NCBI GenBank assembly: GCA_002105175.1
Contig: MCGE01000004.1
Span: forward strand, 1,054,001-1,118,000
Length of the DNA: 64,000 nt
Direction: 5' to 3'
From: Absidia repens
Taxonomy: Eukaryota > Mucoromycota > Mucoromycetes > Mucorales > Cunninghamellaceae
Shown here: positions 22,495-34,728 of the stretch, in pieces
Position numbering within the stretch: the first letter of the stretch is position 1
Layout of the letters: each line of letters starts with the position of its first letter
Notes under the pieces: generated by a model
The model's database searches: none
Seen by the model: only the letters and a program-made list of their open reading frames with translations
What the model was told of the DNA's origin: nothing
Position numbers and translations under genes: made by a program

Positions 22495-22525
<31 letters not shown>

Positions 22526-22689
22526 GACGAAGTCTAATGGGTGTTAAAGGGCACTCGAGTGAGTGGGTGGCTCCTTAGAAACACCTCGTCATATTTAGCG
22601 TTCCATCGATCGATATTATGTATATGAAAATAGATGCCACTGGATATATACACTATTTGCAATTTACTAGAGGCTATACTATTTTATAA

Positions 22690-23550
22690 AGAAAGGCTAT
22701 GTTGGTGTCACGGTCTAGGCATGATTATTATAAATAATAAGAAGAGAGAATAGAGTCACATTTAATACATAGTGACCCCAGAACTGTCAACCAGTCACTA
22801 GGATATCGGGAGGGACGATCAACGACAAGTAGACTTGGTGGGAAAGGCTACAAGGCATGTGTTTGATAGAAAACTCACTGGATAGTCATGATAATGACTC
22901 TGTTCATTATGTCATGAAATCAGAGGATGGTGAATAAAATGGTATGGTCTTTATTTGAAGGGATATGGCAGATAATAAACATTCATTAAATCATTGAGGA
23001 CGCATGGGGGAGGGGCATATGAATAAGGCTCAACACTAATCTAATGGGACGACCGTGAAATGGGAGCTGCGGTGTTGTACATTGTATGAGGATGACGACT
23101 GTTATTAGAACACAACAACGATCAACACTAATCAAACGGGATGATGGTTGTAAAAAAGGGAACTAATCCACGCACAAGACATAAAAATGACGAATGGGAC
23201 AATTTTTATTGAAGTATATAAAAAGAGAAATGCTTTATTCAGATGCAGAAACAAGCTATGGACAAACTAACACTAAAGTAAACCTATGGAAGCTCCAAAA
23301 AACCAACTAATGGTCCCAAACCCTGAATCCAAAATGAAAGGGTTTCCCCATGCATGTTGTAATCCTTGAGCTGAAGATCCTTCTAAACTAGTCCTGACGC
23401 TAATTCAAGTCCAAAATAACCCGCAAAGAAGTTGAATGGTGAAGAAAAAAAAAAAGAGAAAAAGAAGAAAAGTAAAAGAAAGAGAGCGGAGAAAAATACG
23501 AAAATTAGCAGAAAATAAAAATCACATGTACGGGATGTGAAATATTTTCA
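22690..23550 (-). repeat. Dispersed repeat family, copy E
   Basis: Read on the minus strand it starts with a decayed box (CATCCCGTACATGTG at about 23522-23536, where other copies have CCCGCCCACGTG). An A/G-rich run on + (CT-rich on the element strand) follows, then the core: CTAGTTTAGAAGGATCTTCA, AAGGATTACAACATGCATG, GGGAAACCCTTTCATTTTGG and CATTAGTTGG. The tail holds two GATTAGTGTTGA units and a segment at 22769-22803 that matches copy F at 39401-39436. The end may reach about 22535. Confidence 0.78.
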
Positions 23551-23725
23551 GAGGTCATTTCTGTTGTGATTTTCTTTTGGCAACCTTCAACACCATGACG
23601 CAGTAGCAATATGACAGCCCTCTGCTCATAAAAATATATAAAAAAAAAAAACATCACCGTTCAACAATGACGAAATGGTGGATTAACCTTTTATTTTATT
23701 TTTTACCAGCAGCCTCCTCCACCAT

Positions 23726-23968
23726 TCAATTTAAGCAGCATTCTGACTCTGTCTTCGTTTTAAAGCAAACCTCATATACAACATCGACGACATAATTTGC
23801 TGTGAACTCAATATTGAGCGACTCGTAATAGATACGTTTACCCAATTTATTGTGGAATAGTTCGTCACTTGCCATTAAATAATTTATCCTCCCTTTACTA
23901 TAGAGTAGTCGATCATTCACTGTATAATTTCTTACCCTCTTATCATAGTTTACCATTGTTATGTTCAT
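23726..23968 (-). CDS. Unassigned small ORF, 80 codons
   Basis: ATG-initiated ORF beginning MNITMVNYDKRVRNYTVND and ending in a Cys-containing tail. I do not recognise it. The composition is not low-complexity and could be a decayed exon or a chance ORF. It lies upstream (in minus-strand sense) of repeat copy E. No signal peptide, membrane segment or domain motif is evident. Confidence 0.2.
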   Translation of the reverse strand: MNITMVNYDKRVRNYTVNDRLLYSKGRINYLMASDELFHNKLGKRIYYESLNIEFTANYVVDVVYEVCFKTKTESECCLN

Positions 23969-24387
23969 TCTACAATAATATATATATATATATATGTCTT
24001 GAATAAATGATTTTAATACCTTATAATGTTCTTTACTGTACAGTACAGTGTTTTAAGGTGATAGAAGAATATTCCTCATCAAATACGGTTTGATACATAT
24101 ATCTGCCCATCACACCCTTCTATTTGTGAAGGTCAGGAGAATTAAGAATTGGGAATTTGAAATCAAATTGCAGATTGATGAAATGGGAACATAGTGTAAA
24201 AAATGAGGCAGTATTGATGACCTTCTTATCGAAATCACTGACATCGAGATCAGACCTTAGCACCTCACAAAATCAGGGGGTTCAATATTTAATCTCCGGT
24301 TTTTCCGTTTACCATAAATTGCGGGCTTTTTAACAATTCTGTTTCTCTTTTCATGCATTTAATCTTCTGCTATTGCAAAACCAATTG

Positions 24388-26192
24388 ATGTCAAAAAATC
24401 AATACACTCAGTCAAAACGACGATATTATTTTGGCATCATTATATTGCTGATTGTAGTACTTATTTGGGTAGCTACCTCTTTTATTACCAATGTTAAGTA
24501 TAGTATTGAAAAAAAAAATAAAGAAAAAAAAAAGAGAACGGTATTGCTAATATACGCACTTTACTTTTTTTTTTTTTTTTTTTTTTGTCTCTCCCAAACA
24601 GAGCATATTTGGTGAACAAAATTTCGAACGACCATTTTTTGTTACTTATTACAGTACATCCACTTTTACTTTGTATTTGATTCCATTCTTATTGCTTCGA
24701 TTATGGCGAAGAGGTCGGTCTTGGATGGTGCTACCATCAAAATTACCTACAGACAAGTAAGTTGCATTAATATAAAAATAACAGGTAGTCACCATTATAT
24801 TTTTAATGCCTGCTTACCTCTTCTTTTTTTTCAAATAGCATAGATATATATACTGCTGAGCGACTGCTAAGTCAAGGCCAAGGAGAGGAGCTAGAGGGTG
24901 ATCTCCAAACGGTAATTTTTTTTTTATAAAAAAGAAAAAACAACAACAACAACAAAAAACAAAGCTGTGTTGTTCTGATCTTTTTACAACTGGATGGGGA
25001 AGCATTCTATTTTAGATGAGCGACTACGGCAATAATAACGGCAATAATGGCGATGACGAAAGCGCATTATTGGGAAAAATGCCATTAAACGAATTGATTA
25101 GGATCAGCAGTTACTTCTGTACACTTTGGTTTATTGCCAATTATTGTACCAATGCGAGTCTGGCATACACCACTGTTGGAAGCTCGACTATTCTATCATC
25201 CATGTCAGGTAAATCCGATTTTTCCCTTCACATGAAATGAGAAGGTACTGACTTTTTTTTTTTTTTTTTTTTTTTGCGAGCTAGGATTATTCACGTTGGC
25301 ATTTGGGATTTTCTTCAAAGTGGAACGATTTACTTGGCTCAAAATGCTGTCTGTTGGAGTAAGGTAAGAAGATTATCTTCTGTTATATTATCAAAAAAAA
25401 AAAAAAAGACATGAAATCAGGAGCGACTTTATGATAATAGTTTTATTGGTGTGGTATTGGTATCTTGGTCCGATCAACTGACAACTGCGACAACACATGG
25501 TGTCCACAATAAACTGGTGGGCGATCTATTTGCATTGACGGGTGCTATCTTTTATGGAGCGTACACTGTTTTGCTTAAACGTTGGATTGACGATGAATCA
25601 AGAATCGATATGCCTACATTCTTCGGTTTCGTTGGACTTTTCAATGTGTCTCTTTTTTGGCCTTTCTTTTTTATCTTGCACTGGACTGGTGTGGAATCAT
25701 TTTCTCTCCCTTATAATTCGAAACTATGGATTATGATTACTATAAATGCTTTTGTTGGTACTTTTTTGTAAGTCAAAAAAAAAAAAAAAAAAAAAAGAAG
25801 CACCATCGAATGGGTACGGGAGTGGTAGTAATATTTCATGTATAGATCTGATTATCTTTGGTTGTTAGCCACCTTATTGACATCCCCACTTGTTGTAACA
25901 TTGGGGGTCACTTTGACGGTAAGTGTGCACGACAAATAAGAGTTACACAAATATATTTTCTTATTTCTTTTTCACTTCGCCTGCTATATAATCATAGGTC
26001 CCTTTGGCATTGATAGGTGATATTATTCTGAAACATATTTTTCCAGGCGTTCAATATATTGCAGGCGCTTGTTTGGTTGTTGCTGGTTTTTTAGTGGTGA
26101 ATATCAGCTCTTTACATGATCAAGCGGAAATCAAGTCTGATAATCAAGGCGATCACGAAATGATACCCAGTGGCGACTATGAAATAGAATAG
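24388..26192 (+). CDS. SLC35F5-like drug/metabolite transporter (DMT superfamily)
   Basis: Exons 24388-24492, 24602-24756, 24839-24911, 25016-25208, 25285-25363, 25441-25767, 25846-25918 and 25998-26192 join to 399 residues in phase. About ten hydrophobic segments are visible: YYFGIIILLIVVLIWVA, FTLYLIPFLLL, FCTLWFIANYCTNASLAYT, LVGDLFALTGAIFYGAYTVL and AGACLVVAGFLVVNI among them. FERPFFVTYYSTSTFTLYL and VGSSTILSSMSGLFTL are typical of the fungal/animal SLC35F5-type EamA proteins, which sit in vacuolar or Golgi membranes; substrate is unknown. A hydrophilic loop between segments 2 and 3 is D/E/N-rich. The start ATG at 24388 gives a short basic N-terminus; in-frame TTG further upstream was not used. 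Confidence 0.88.
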
Positions 26193-26494
26193 TGCAACCC
26201 CACTTTTATGCATAAATATTTTCCATGTTCTTTTTGCCCATCATTTTTTAGCTTTGAACACATTTGCTGGTACACATAGACTAGTCACCCTTCCTTTTTT
26301 TCAATCATTCGGTTGGATTGTCTATCTCTATAATATCCCTTTCACTACTCATCCTTTGCCAACCAATTAATCATTCAATAAATAATCCCACATTTGCATC
26401 AAACAAAAGTCAATAAACAAAATCAAATATTGGTTTTTTATTAACATAAATATATATATAAAAAAAAATACAACTAGATAAGATTAAACTAGAA
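26193..26494. other. Convergent intergenic spacer
   Basis: Short 3'-to-3' spacer between the transporter (+) and GGA (-), with AATAAA-like motifs on both strands (near 26378 and 26413). No other feature. Confidence 0.6.
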
Positions 26495-29036
26495 TCACGC
26501 ATGGTAATCGCCCGTTTGTTCCATATCCACACCAAATTGTTGATAAGTGACCTTATAACGTAAACGTAAAGGATCATCGCTTGGGTTGTTGAGCAAAATA
26601 AATTGAGTGACCGAATGCTGAGAAGAAGGTGGAACTACTTGGGATGATTGAGATTCCATTTTCAGTTGCATTGACTATATATAAAAAAAAGGCACAAATA
26701 TTAATTTTACATGCCCCTTCCCAGTCTGTTTCTTATATACCTTTGGTGCAGCAAGTGATAACGTCATATTTTCCATAGGTGCAGTTGACTGATTCGAAAA
26801 TAATGCCTTGAATTTCCATTGGGTATTGATTTGTTTTACTTCCAAGTCAATGCGTAATCCATTCTTGTTGACCAATTGAACTACAAGAGATATAAAAACA
26901 GAGTAAGTAAATTGGACCCAATTTCATTTCGATAAACCAACGAGATAACATACTTGATGGATGCGATACTGGAGAAGAATCATTGTTGGTCGATGGTGGC
27001 GGCGTTGATGATGATGACGACGACGACGGTTGAGCCGAGCCATGATTGATATCTGCCGTTTGACTTTGTTGCCGAGGGGAGCCAAATCCAGATAACACAG
27101 GTGAGCTCGTCAAGTTAGATGTCGCTGGTTCAAGACTATACGCAGGTGGAGCATTATTGCCTGGTCCATTCAATAAATCGAAAAGGTCGTTCGAATTGGA
27201 ATTTGTCGATGATGTTGAAGGTATCGTTGAAGGAACAGTGGAGATGCTGGTTTGTCCAAATAAGTCATTGAGTTCAGTCAATGCCGATCCTGTTGCTGTT
27301 GGTGTGCTATTTGAAGAGGTCACATTGTCATCCAAGTCGATTAAACTAATAGCTTGAGGGGGTTCTTCAGAAGATGATGTTTGCTTGGGTGGCTTTCCGC
27401 TGATATCGTATTGAGTGTCGTAGATCCCTTTTTGAATATCTGCAAATTTGGCGACCACACTATTGATCATGTCGTTCAATGTCAATAGGTTTTCTACAAA
27501 TTGTCAACAAAGAGTAAATGTTAGCGTAGCTTTGGTTGTAAAAATAATAATATTATAGGTTACCTATTTTGTCGTTATCTTCTTCCTCTGTGATCATTTT
27601 TTGAATTTTTGGCTGAGCATTGAGACATGAGTTTTTCAATTCCTATAAAAAATGGCTTAAAGAGTCAAAAAAAACCAACCCTCCCAGTTTTGCAACCTTT
27701 TTTTTTTTTTTTTTTTTTCCTCCTTACCAAAACAGTTTCATTGCGGTCTAGTCGTTCGCCTTGTGATACATTTTCCAGCATTTCATACAATATGATGGCT
27801 TTGTCTTGGACCTTGTGCAATTCTTCTTCAAACTTTTGCTTATAATCAGGTTTCGACCGTTGATCCTATAATAACATGATGGCAATTAATAAAAAAAAAA
27901 ATCGCTTACTTCTATATATTTCTTTAATGACTTACATAACCAGACATGATCTTCATCAGATGATTGGCTTCGACCAAATCTTGAGGTCTTCCTCGTCGAA
28001 TCAATTCTTGGAGTTTCTATGAGGATTAGGAAAGATATATTAGTAGGATGCCTTTTTTTTCAATCTAATGCGTTTTATTTTACCGCTGATTGAGCCACAC
28101 GATCTTCCTCTTCCAATTCCTGTGCTGATTTAAGCGACTAAAAGAATGAAGAAAAAATAGGTCAGGTATAGCCACCACGTTGCCTAATTTAAATTTGATT
28201 GATACTTACTTCAGAGGGAGCCAATGCTGCGACCGAAGAATCACGCAGGTCTGGAAATCTGTAACCTAAGCAATGGATACATGTTAGCGATTTTTTATGT
28301 TCATTAGATGTTACGAATGTTACCTTTGAATCGAAGTAGTCTGTACATGTCCTTGATATGAACCAGATCATCCTTATGTCGAGACATATCCGTCAATGCC
28401 ACTTTCCATTCTTTGATCAAATATAATATCCGTTGAATCACAGGGCTAGGGAATGGCTATCATAAGAATAATAAAATAAAAACGAATGAGTATAAAAAAG
28501 AATCAAGATAAAGACGACACGTATGATTTATATATTTACCGCAGGTCGTTCTGGGAAACGTCGCACAAGTTGGTTCAAGAATTCCTTCGTGCCAATTTGA
28601 AGATGAAAGGGATAACCACAATTCTTGACACAATTATCCAATAACTACAAATGAAAACAAGAGTTTTATATCAAGTAAAGTTTGATAAGAAGAAGGATAA
28701 AATATACTTACTGTCAGTGCCAGCATAGCTTGGTTGATGTTTTTGCTGTTGATGATACGTACAATGGCGGTGGCAGCTTCTCTTGGACTAATAAAAATGA
28801 AGCCCGGTCAAATAAGATAATGATGAATAATAATAAACAATCCATACTTACGCATTGCCTTGTTTCTTGTTTATCATTTCACATATTTCAAGATTGAGAG
28901 CAAGGTCAGGTTCATAACGCGCAGGACTACATGCACCGTCTGTGAAGGAAAAGGAGCTTTTTAGTTTAGCGCAGAAAGGAGCTTTCCCTTTATTTATTTT
29001 CTGCTTACCTATAAATTCTTGTAAAGGTACTGACAT
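26495..29036 (-). CDS. GGA-type clathrin adaptor (VHS-GAT-GAE)
   Basis: ADP-ribosylation-factor-binding adaptor for trans-Golgi-to-endosome sorting. Start ATG at 29036 (MSVPLQEFID), stop TGA at 26497-26495. VHS domain: PDLALNLEICEMINKK, ATAIVRIINSKNINQAMLAL, LLDNCVKNCG, FLNQLVRRFPERP, YLIKEWKVAL. GAT-type helical region: LQELIRRGRPQDLVEANHLM, then NETVLELKNSCLNAQPKIQK. A Ser/Pro/Thr-rich hinge follows with acidic ISLIDLDDN and NDLFDLL, likely clathrin or adaptor-binding motifs. The C-terminal GAE ear has LRIDLEVKQI, WKFKALFSNQSTAPMENM and TQFILLNNPSDDPLRLRYKV. The gene is split by at least nine short introns, one with a long T-tract. Arranged head to head with the DSC3-like gene. Confidence 0.92.
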
Positions 29037-29263
29037 TATAGTGACAGTAATAATAGAGGTGATATAAAATACGGATAAAAGATATATAAGAGTGTGTATA
29101 TAATATGAGAAGAACAAGGAGAAAAAAAATAAAATAAAAAGGCTTCTTCAAGGACGTAGAGATTTGAAATCCCGATTTTGGTTGATTACATTTTCGGGTT
29201 TCACACCTTCTCACACTTTTTCTTTTTTTCCCTTTCTTTTTTTTTAAACGTGACACTTTTATT
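29037..29263. promoter_or_regulatory. Divergent promoter between GGA and DSC3-like genes
   Basis: A 227-bp spacer separates the two start codons, so both promoters must overlap here. AT-rich with a CT-rich block at 29213-29245 just before the + strand ATG. No TATA box is obvious. Confidence 0.5.
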
Positions 29264-29617
29264 ATGGACAATACCGATATTTTAATATATATTCGCTGGA
29301 CTGAAGGCCCTGATATTTCTTTGGAAGTGTTTCCAATGTTTGATACTCCAAGCACTCTAAGGGACTTGGTAAGGATCTCAACCAAATCGTATACAATATG
29401 GTATGATATTAACCTGGATGGACGTCGTTTTATCTTGTTTATTAGATTCAACAAGCCGCTCCACATACTTCGAACAAGAAAATAAGATTGATATACAATG
29501 GGAAAATATTGGATAATGACACTAAGCGCTTATATGACTATGGTATACGAACCACTGGCATTTTCATTCATTGTGTGGTGTCTGATCATATACAATTCGA
29601 CTCTACAAAGGTAAGGC

Positions 29618-29649
<32 letters not shown>

Positions 29650-30196
29650 TTATCAAACGGCTTTTCCGCTTACTAATTTTTCTATAATAGACTATCAAGA
29701 AAAAATCAAATAAAATTGGTGGCTTCGACCGTTTGTTGGAGTCTGGCTTTAACAATGAAGAGATACGAAGTATTCGAACACAATTCCATAGAATGCAACA
29801 AACTCCTTACGAAGATGACGAAGGTAAAGATACCCCATTCTGATTTTAATAAACGCTAATATATGATAATTATGCATATAGACCTGACTGAACAATTACA
29901 AATGCTGGAAGAACAGTGGATGAATCGAACGGGTGAAACAGTGCCAGAAGGAAGTAAGCAACATATACGTTTAATAGCAAACCAGAATTCAGTAACTCAT
30001 TATAATTGTGTTTGTTTTAATAGCTGCGCAAGGTACATACAAAGAAATGATGTGGGGATTAATGTTAGGCTTCTTTTTGGGTATTCTATGTATATTTTGG
30101 GTGCGTGAATCGATCTTTACACGAAGGCATCAAATGGGGATTCTTGCAGGCATGCTTCTCAACGTCACTTTTGGCTACATGCATGTATATCATTAG
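29264..30196 (+). CDS. DSC E3 ubiquitin ligase complex subunit 3-like protein
   Basis: Exons 29264-29368, 29446-29610, 29691-29823, 29882-29953 and 30024-30196 encode 215 residues. The N-terminal half is ubiquitin-like (ILIYIRWTEGPDISLEVFP through KIRLIYNGKILDNDTKRLYDYGI), the middle reads GGFDRLLESGFNNEEIRSIRTQFH (Dsc3 C-terminal-domain-like, with a helical UBA/CUE-type feel), and the C-terminus has two membrane segments (MMWGLMLGFFLGILCIFWV; MGILAGMLLNVTFGYMHVY). This architecture matches fungal Dsc3 (DUF2407), part of the Golgi/endosome Dsc ubiquitin ligase that in fission yeast cleaves SREBP and in other fungi degrades orphan membrane proteins. Confidence 0.85.
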
Positions 30197-31503
30197 CTAT
30201 TAGTTATTAATTCTATTTCTCTCTCTCTCTCTCATTTAGCTATATTGTATATTTTTTTTTATTCCTTTCACGTCTTCTATATCTTCTTTTTTCATATTAT
30301 TCATTGTATCCTCAAAAATTACACTTCTTTACATACCCCCCTTACTTTTTAAAACGAAATCAAATAAAAACCATTTATTGCAACCAACTCACTTGCCTTA
30401 TTTGCCTCCTTTACTTCTATGAGGTTAAACATTGCCTTTTCTACTTCATTCCGAATAAGGTTTATCATTGACAAGCTTTTTTTTTTATTAAAAGACATTT
30501 CTATCATCACAATTACTATGATCTCTCTGATTAATGCTCCTTAAATACACATGTTTGACCCTGCTTTCTTCCTTGATAACTTCGCAACATGCCGCTCCAT
30601 GTTTTTCCATCGAAAATTCGTTCCTGAATTAGTCCATTGTTCTTTAACCCGTCAATATGAAAATCATGCTGATCGAAATGATTCTGCCAATCGCGGGTCT
30701 ACACTCGTAAACTGAATATCTTTTTTTTTCTTCTTTTTTTGCATGAATTTGCCTATCTATCTTCATTTAACCAAGTAATATGATAATAAAATGGAAAAGG
30801 AACAAAAAGGGTACGTGGTTTTTAGTTTTGTAAAGCTACGCCGCAGATACTTGAAGTTCGTCGGTGTTGGCTGACGGTTGAAGGAATTGCAATACCAAGA
30901 CGGTTTGCCAAGCTATGCGGGTAAATTAAATACCGGATAGCTAAACAATTGCAGACAACTTTGTTCTTATGTAACGTCTGCGAAGTATCCAATGTATGTC
31001 GATTACGATCCAACAAAATGTTTAACTTTCTTTAAAAACCTTCCAGTGCGTTTAATCATCAATGCTTTAAGCGCTCATCGCTGCTTTTTTATACACCGTC
31101 GCTGCCCTTTCTTCATGCTGTGCCACTTTGCTCATTCTTTAACACCATTCGAAGGAATCCACCTCACGCATATATTTGAAACCCAGCACTGTACTGTACA
31201 GTTAACAGAAAATTGAGCACGAGGAATGATCGAAGTCTCCTCAATCTAACCATGTATTTTTTCGCACACAAACGTCAGCTTTTTTTCCCCCTATGCGCGC
31301 AAGTAGGTACCTATCAGCTGGACAAACTTACGGTATGAGAGACGATGTAAAAGCAAAAGACATGAATATATTTTATTTAGATGCAGGTATAAACTTGACA
31401 GCTACCGTAACTAAATTGGTCTATATGATACTTGATATATATCTAAATGTGACGCTATTATGATCTATGGGGTGGGAGTATCTTAGTGTTAAATAAATTT
31501 AAA

Positions 31504-31552
31504 CATAACGTACGATAAGCCAGTCTAACAAAAGACAGAAATGTACGTTATG
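31504..31552. repeat. Perfect 10-bp inverted repeat with 29-nt loop
   Basis: CATAACGTAC (31504-31513) is mirrored by GTACGTTATG (31543-31552). It is intergenic, about 280 bp before repeat copy C. It could be a hairpin, a protein-binding dyad or chance. Confidence 0.6.
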
Positions 31553-31827
31553 ATGTGGCGAGTGACAAACTATTCTACAGTGTAGAGACTAACTAAATTA
31601 TCATATACAAGTCTGAAGTGCTCCATGTTCTCTGCAAATGTAGCAGGATAACAGAACAACCATGCTGCCCATGTTGAATGGTGGTAGTCGTTTTCATGAG
31701 AAGATAATTATCATGTTTATAATGTTATATGGTGAAGATTATTGAAAAATGAAAGCAAAAAACAAGAAAGTACAGTTTCCGTTTTTGTGTCTGCCAGAAA
31801 AAAAAAAGAAAGGCTCAAGAGCCATTT

Positions 31828-32460
31828 CAAATCCCGCCCACGTGGCAACCCATTCCTTCCCCATAATTTTTTTTTCCGCTCTGTCTCTCTTTCTTTTCCT
31901 TTTTTTTTTTTTTTTTTTCTTCGTCATTCAACTTCTACGGAATTACGTTGGAATTAGAATAGCGTCAAGACTAGTTTAGAAGGGGGTTCATCTCAGTGGT
32001 GACAACATGCATGGGGAAACCTTTTCACTTCGGATTAAGGATTTTGGCTCACCATTAGTTGGCTTTTTCAACCCTTCATTAGCTTAGTTCAGTGTTAGTT
32101 TCTACATATTTTGAATATATATTGAATAATATATCTTGTTTTAAACATTTCAACAAAAAATATTCCAGTATTCTCTCTCATATCTTGTATAATAGCTCCC
32201 TTGTTTACCACCGTTACTCTTCTTGATTAGTGTTGACCGTGGTTCTGCTTGAGCGGCAGTTGTCGCGTTTGCCTTTCTCATGGCCTCTGTAGTATATTAG
32301 CTTCATTTTTATAAATGTCCCTTTAGATTAGTGCTGATCATTTTTAGGTCTACCTCGAACAGGCTCCTCAATTGAATCACTTGTTACAGTGAACCCCTCT
32401 ATTTTAGCTTTAGTATCTACCAGCTACTTCAATAAAGTATGCCTTAATTAATAAACCATC
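31828..32460 (+). repeat. Dispersed repeat family, copy C
   Basis: Box TCCCGCCCACGTGG at about 31833-31846, a long CT/T tract (31850-31920), then GTCAAGACTAGTTTAGAAGG, CATGCATGGGGAAACC and CACCATTAGTTGGCTTTTT. The tail has GATTAGTGTTGACC and TTAGATTAGTGCTGATCA, and ends near a TTCAATAAAGTATG site at about 32431. The segment with AACCCCTCTATTTTAGCTTT (about 32391) also occurs in copies D and F, showing that the tail is homologous too. Confidence 0.8.
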
Positions 32461-32739
32461 TGATGTATCATATAATAAACATTGTAGCTATTGTAGCTAT
32501 TTTAGTCCCATTAACACTTGCTCTCTAGTTTCCCACTATGACTCTTTTCCGCGCACCTCTCCGGTGATTCAGAAATTGACTGATAGTTATCTATGGCTAC
32601 TTGTTCCAGTTCCCCAATCTACATCAACCGCCTGTCCCCCCTAAACCACATACAAATATTCTCTAGATACGTTTTGGAGCTAAATATTCGATACATGTTC
32701 CATCAACTTTTTTCTTTTTCGTAAAAGGTCCCCTGACAT

Positions 32740-32740
<1 letters not shown>

Positions 32741-32778
<38 letters not shown>
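32741..32778 (+). repeat. T38 homopolymer
   Basis: Longest homopolymer in the window, in the far tail of repeat copy C. Its length may be unreliable in the assembly. Confidence 0.9.
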
Positions 32779-32780
<2 letters not shown>

Positions 32781-32991
32781 CTATCTAGCTCTACAAATAG
32801 ACATGTACGTTGCCTGATCATCCAATAAATGATGCTCTCCTAGGAAGGACACAAACTTCCATAATATCGATGTTACAGATGGTATTTGGTCAGATTTTGA
32901 AACAATACTCTCCTGCTATTTCTCCCACCCTCAGTATTTATCCATTATCCTCATACCATAGCCAGCGTCAAGCGCCCCACCCCTAATCCTA

Positions 32992-32995
<4 letters not shown>

Positions 32996-33059
<64 letters not shown>
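32996..33059 (+). repeat. (CA)n microsatellite, about 32 units
   Basis: Nearly perfect CA dinucleotide tract followed by imperfect ACATACAC units. Located between repeat copy C and the ILV5 3' end. Confidence 0.95.
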
Positions 33060-33064
<5 letters not shown>

Positions 33065-33316
33065 ATACACAGCAGCATGGATTTTAAATAAACAATAAAG
33101 ACATATACTTTGTTTCAAAAAAAAAAAGTTTCAATGATGCGTTAAAGTGTTTATTGGTTTTTGTAAGATGATAAAATAATAAGACTGTACAAAATATCAG
33201 CAATTGATATATAAATATATGAAAACAAAACAAAATCTTCTACACTGTAAATAACCTAACTAGTCCTAATCCTACTATACTATACTATACTATTTTGCTA
33301 ATCTAATAAGATATCC

Positions 33317-34728
33317 CTAGTTCTTGCCAGCATTTTCGGGACGTAATTGACGGACGGTCTTACCAGCGCGCCAGATTTCGGATTCACGGATTTCACGGAG
33401 TTCTTCTTCCAACTTTTCACGGTAATCAGCTTGAGAGTTACGATCCAAAGAGCGAGCCGTTTCGGAACCATCACGGACAGATTGATAGAGTTGTTCAAAG
33501 ACAGGCTTGGAGGCATCATGGAAGGGGCGCCACCAGTCGAGAGCACCACGTTGGGCAGTGGTAGAACAGTTGGAGTACATCCAGTCCATACCGCGTTCAC
33601 CGATCAAGGGGTAGAGGGATTGCGTGGCTTCTTCGACAGTTTCGTTGAAAGCTTCCGAGGGAGAGTGTCCATTGGCACGGAGCACTTCGTATTGAGCTTG
33701 GAATAAACCTTGGATAGCACCCATCAACACACCACGTTCACCGAACAAATCGGAGTACACTTCTTTTTCAAAGGTGGTTTCGTACAAATAACCAGTACCG
33801 ACACCAACACCAAGAGCAATGGTACGGTCCTTAGCCTTGCCACTAGCATCTTGGTAGACAGCAAAAGATCCATTGATACCTCGGCCTTCTTGGAAAAGAC
33901 GACGGACAGTGAAACCAGATCCCTTGGGCGCAACCAAAACAACATCAATATCTAAAAAGTCAAGAAAACAGCATAAGTATATAGCGTTCTGACCTTCTCC
34001 CCTCCATCCCAACTCTATTTTTTTTTTCTTGTCTTTTAATGATCCTTTCTTACCTTTAGGTGGGATGATTTCAGTTTGATCTTTGTAAACAATGGAGAAA
34101 CCGTGGGAGAAGTAAAGAGTCTTGCCAGGAGTCAAAAGAGGCTTCATTTCGGGCCAGATTTCCTTTTGGTAAGCATCAGACAACAAGTTCATAACGACGG
34201 TACCGCGTTCAACAGCGTCCAAAAGAGGGAACAAGTTCTTACCGGGAACCCAGCCTTCTTCAATAGCTTGTTGGTATGTCTTGCCTTCACGTTGACCAAG
34301 GATAACGTTCACACCATTGTCACGCAAGTTGAGGGCTTGACCACGGCCTTGAGGACCATAACCAAGAACAGCGATAGTGTCATCCTTGAAAGTTTCCAAT
34401 AACTTTTCTTTGGGGACATCAGCACGTTCGTAAACAACCTCTTCAGTACCACCAAAGTTCAAAGTCTTCATACCACGGTATTGCATAGTAGGCATAATCT
34501 ATTGAATATTCACAAAGGATAACAAAATAAGAAAAAATAAAAAAAAAGAGACAATTGAGCATGTATTCCGACAGGTGTCTTACTTTTCCCTATATTGTTT
34601 TATGAACTTACAGTGGTGGCCTTGATGGCATTTTGTTTCAAAGCAGCTGAGACCATAGGTCTAGCAATCATAGGACGAGTAGTGCGAGCAGCAGCACGGA
34701 GAGCAGTAGAGAAAGCGCGAGAAGCCAT
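33317..34728 (-). CDS. ILV5: Ketol-acid reductoisomerase, mitochondrial
   Basis: NADPH- and Mg-dependent acetohydroxyacid isomeroreductase, the second common step of valine and isoleucine synthesis in mitochondria; the yeast enzyme also helps package mitochondrial DNA. Exons 34612-34728, 34054-34498 and 33317-33951 (minus strand) give 398 residues, the normal fungal length. Exon 1 is a mitochondrial presequence (MASRAFSTALRAAARTTRP). Catalytic and cofactor motifs: VLGYGPQGRGQALNLRDNG (Rossmann loop), YFSHGFSIVYKD, VVLVAPKGSGFTVRRLF, and ETTFEKEVYSDLFGERGVLMG with the metal-binding acidic residues. Codon use is biased as in PDB1, suggesting strong expression. It has only two introns. Confidence 0.97.

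Larger units (their letters stand above)
21994..24387. other. Intergenic region with repeat copy E (2.4 kb)
   Basis: Arrestin 3' UTR with AATAAA near 22120, then an A-run followed by a G-run (22495-22527), repeat copy E on the minus strand (about 22535-23550), an 80-codon minus-strand ORF of unknown nature (23726-23968), a TA microsatellite at about 23976-23994, and the leader of the transporter gene. Confidence 0.55.
30197..33316. other. Intergenic region with repeat copy C (3.1 kb)
   Basis: 3' UTR of the DSC3-like gene, T-rich blocks, an inverted repeat at 31504-31552, repeat copy C (about 31828-32460 or further), a T38 run (32741-32778) and a long CA microsatellite (32996-33059), then ILV5 3' flank with TACTA repeats near 33272-33292. 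No gene is supported; ORFs at 30822-31216 and 31739-31979 look accidental. Confidence 0.6.

Noticed and set aside
31739..31979. Lysine-rich overlapping ORFs at repeat copy C
   Set aside because: Produced by A/T-rich tracts; overlapping in both strands and not conserved between copies.
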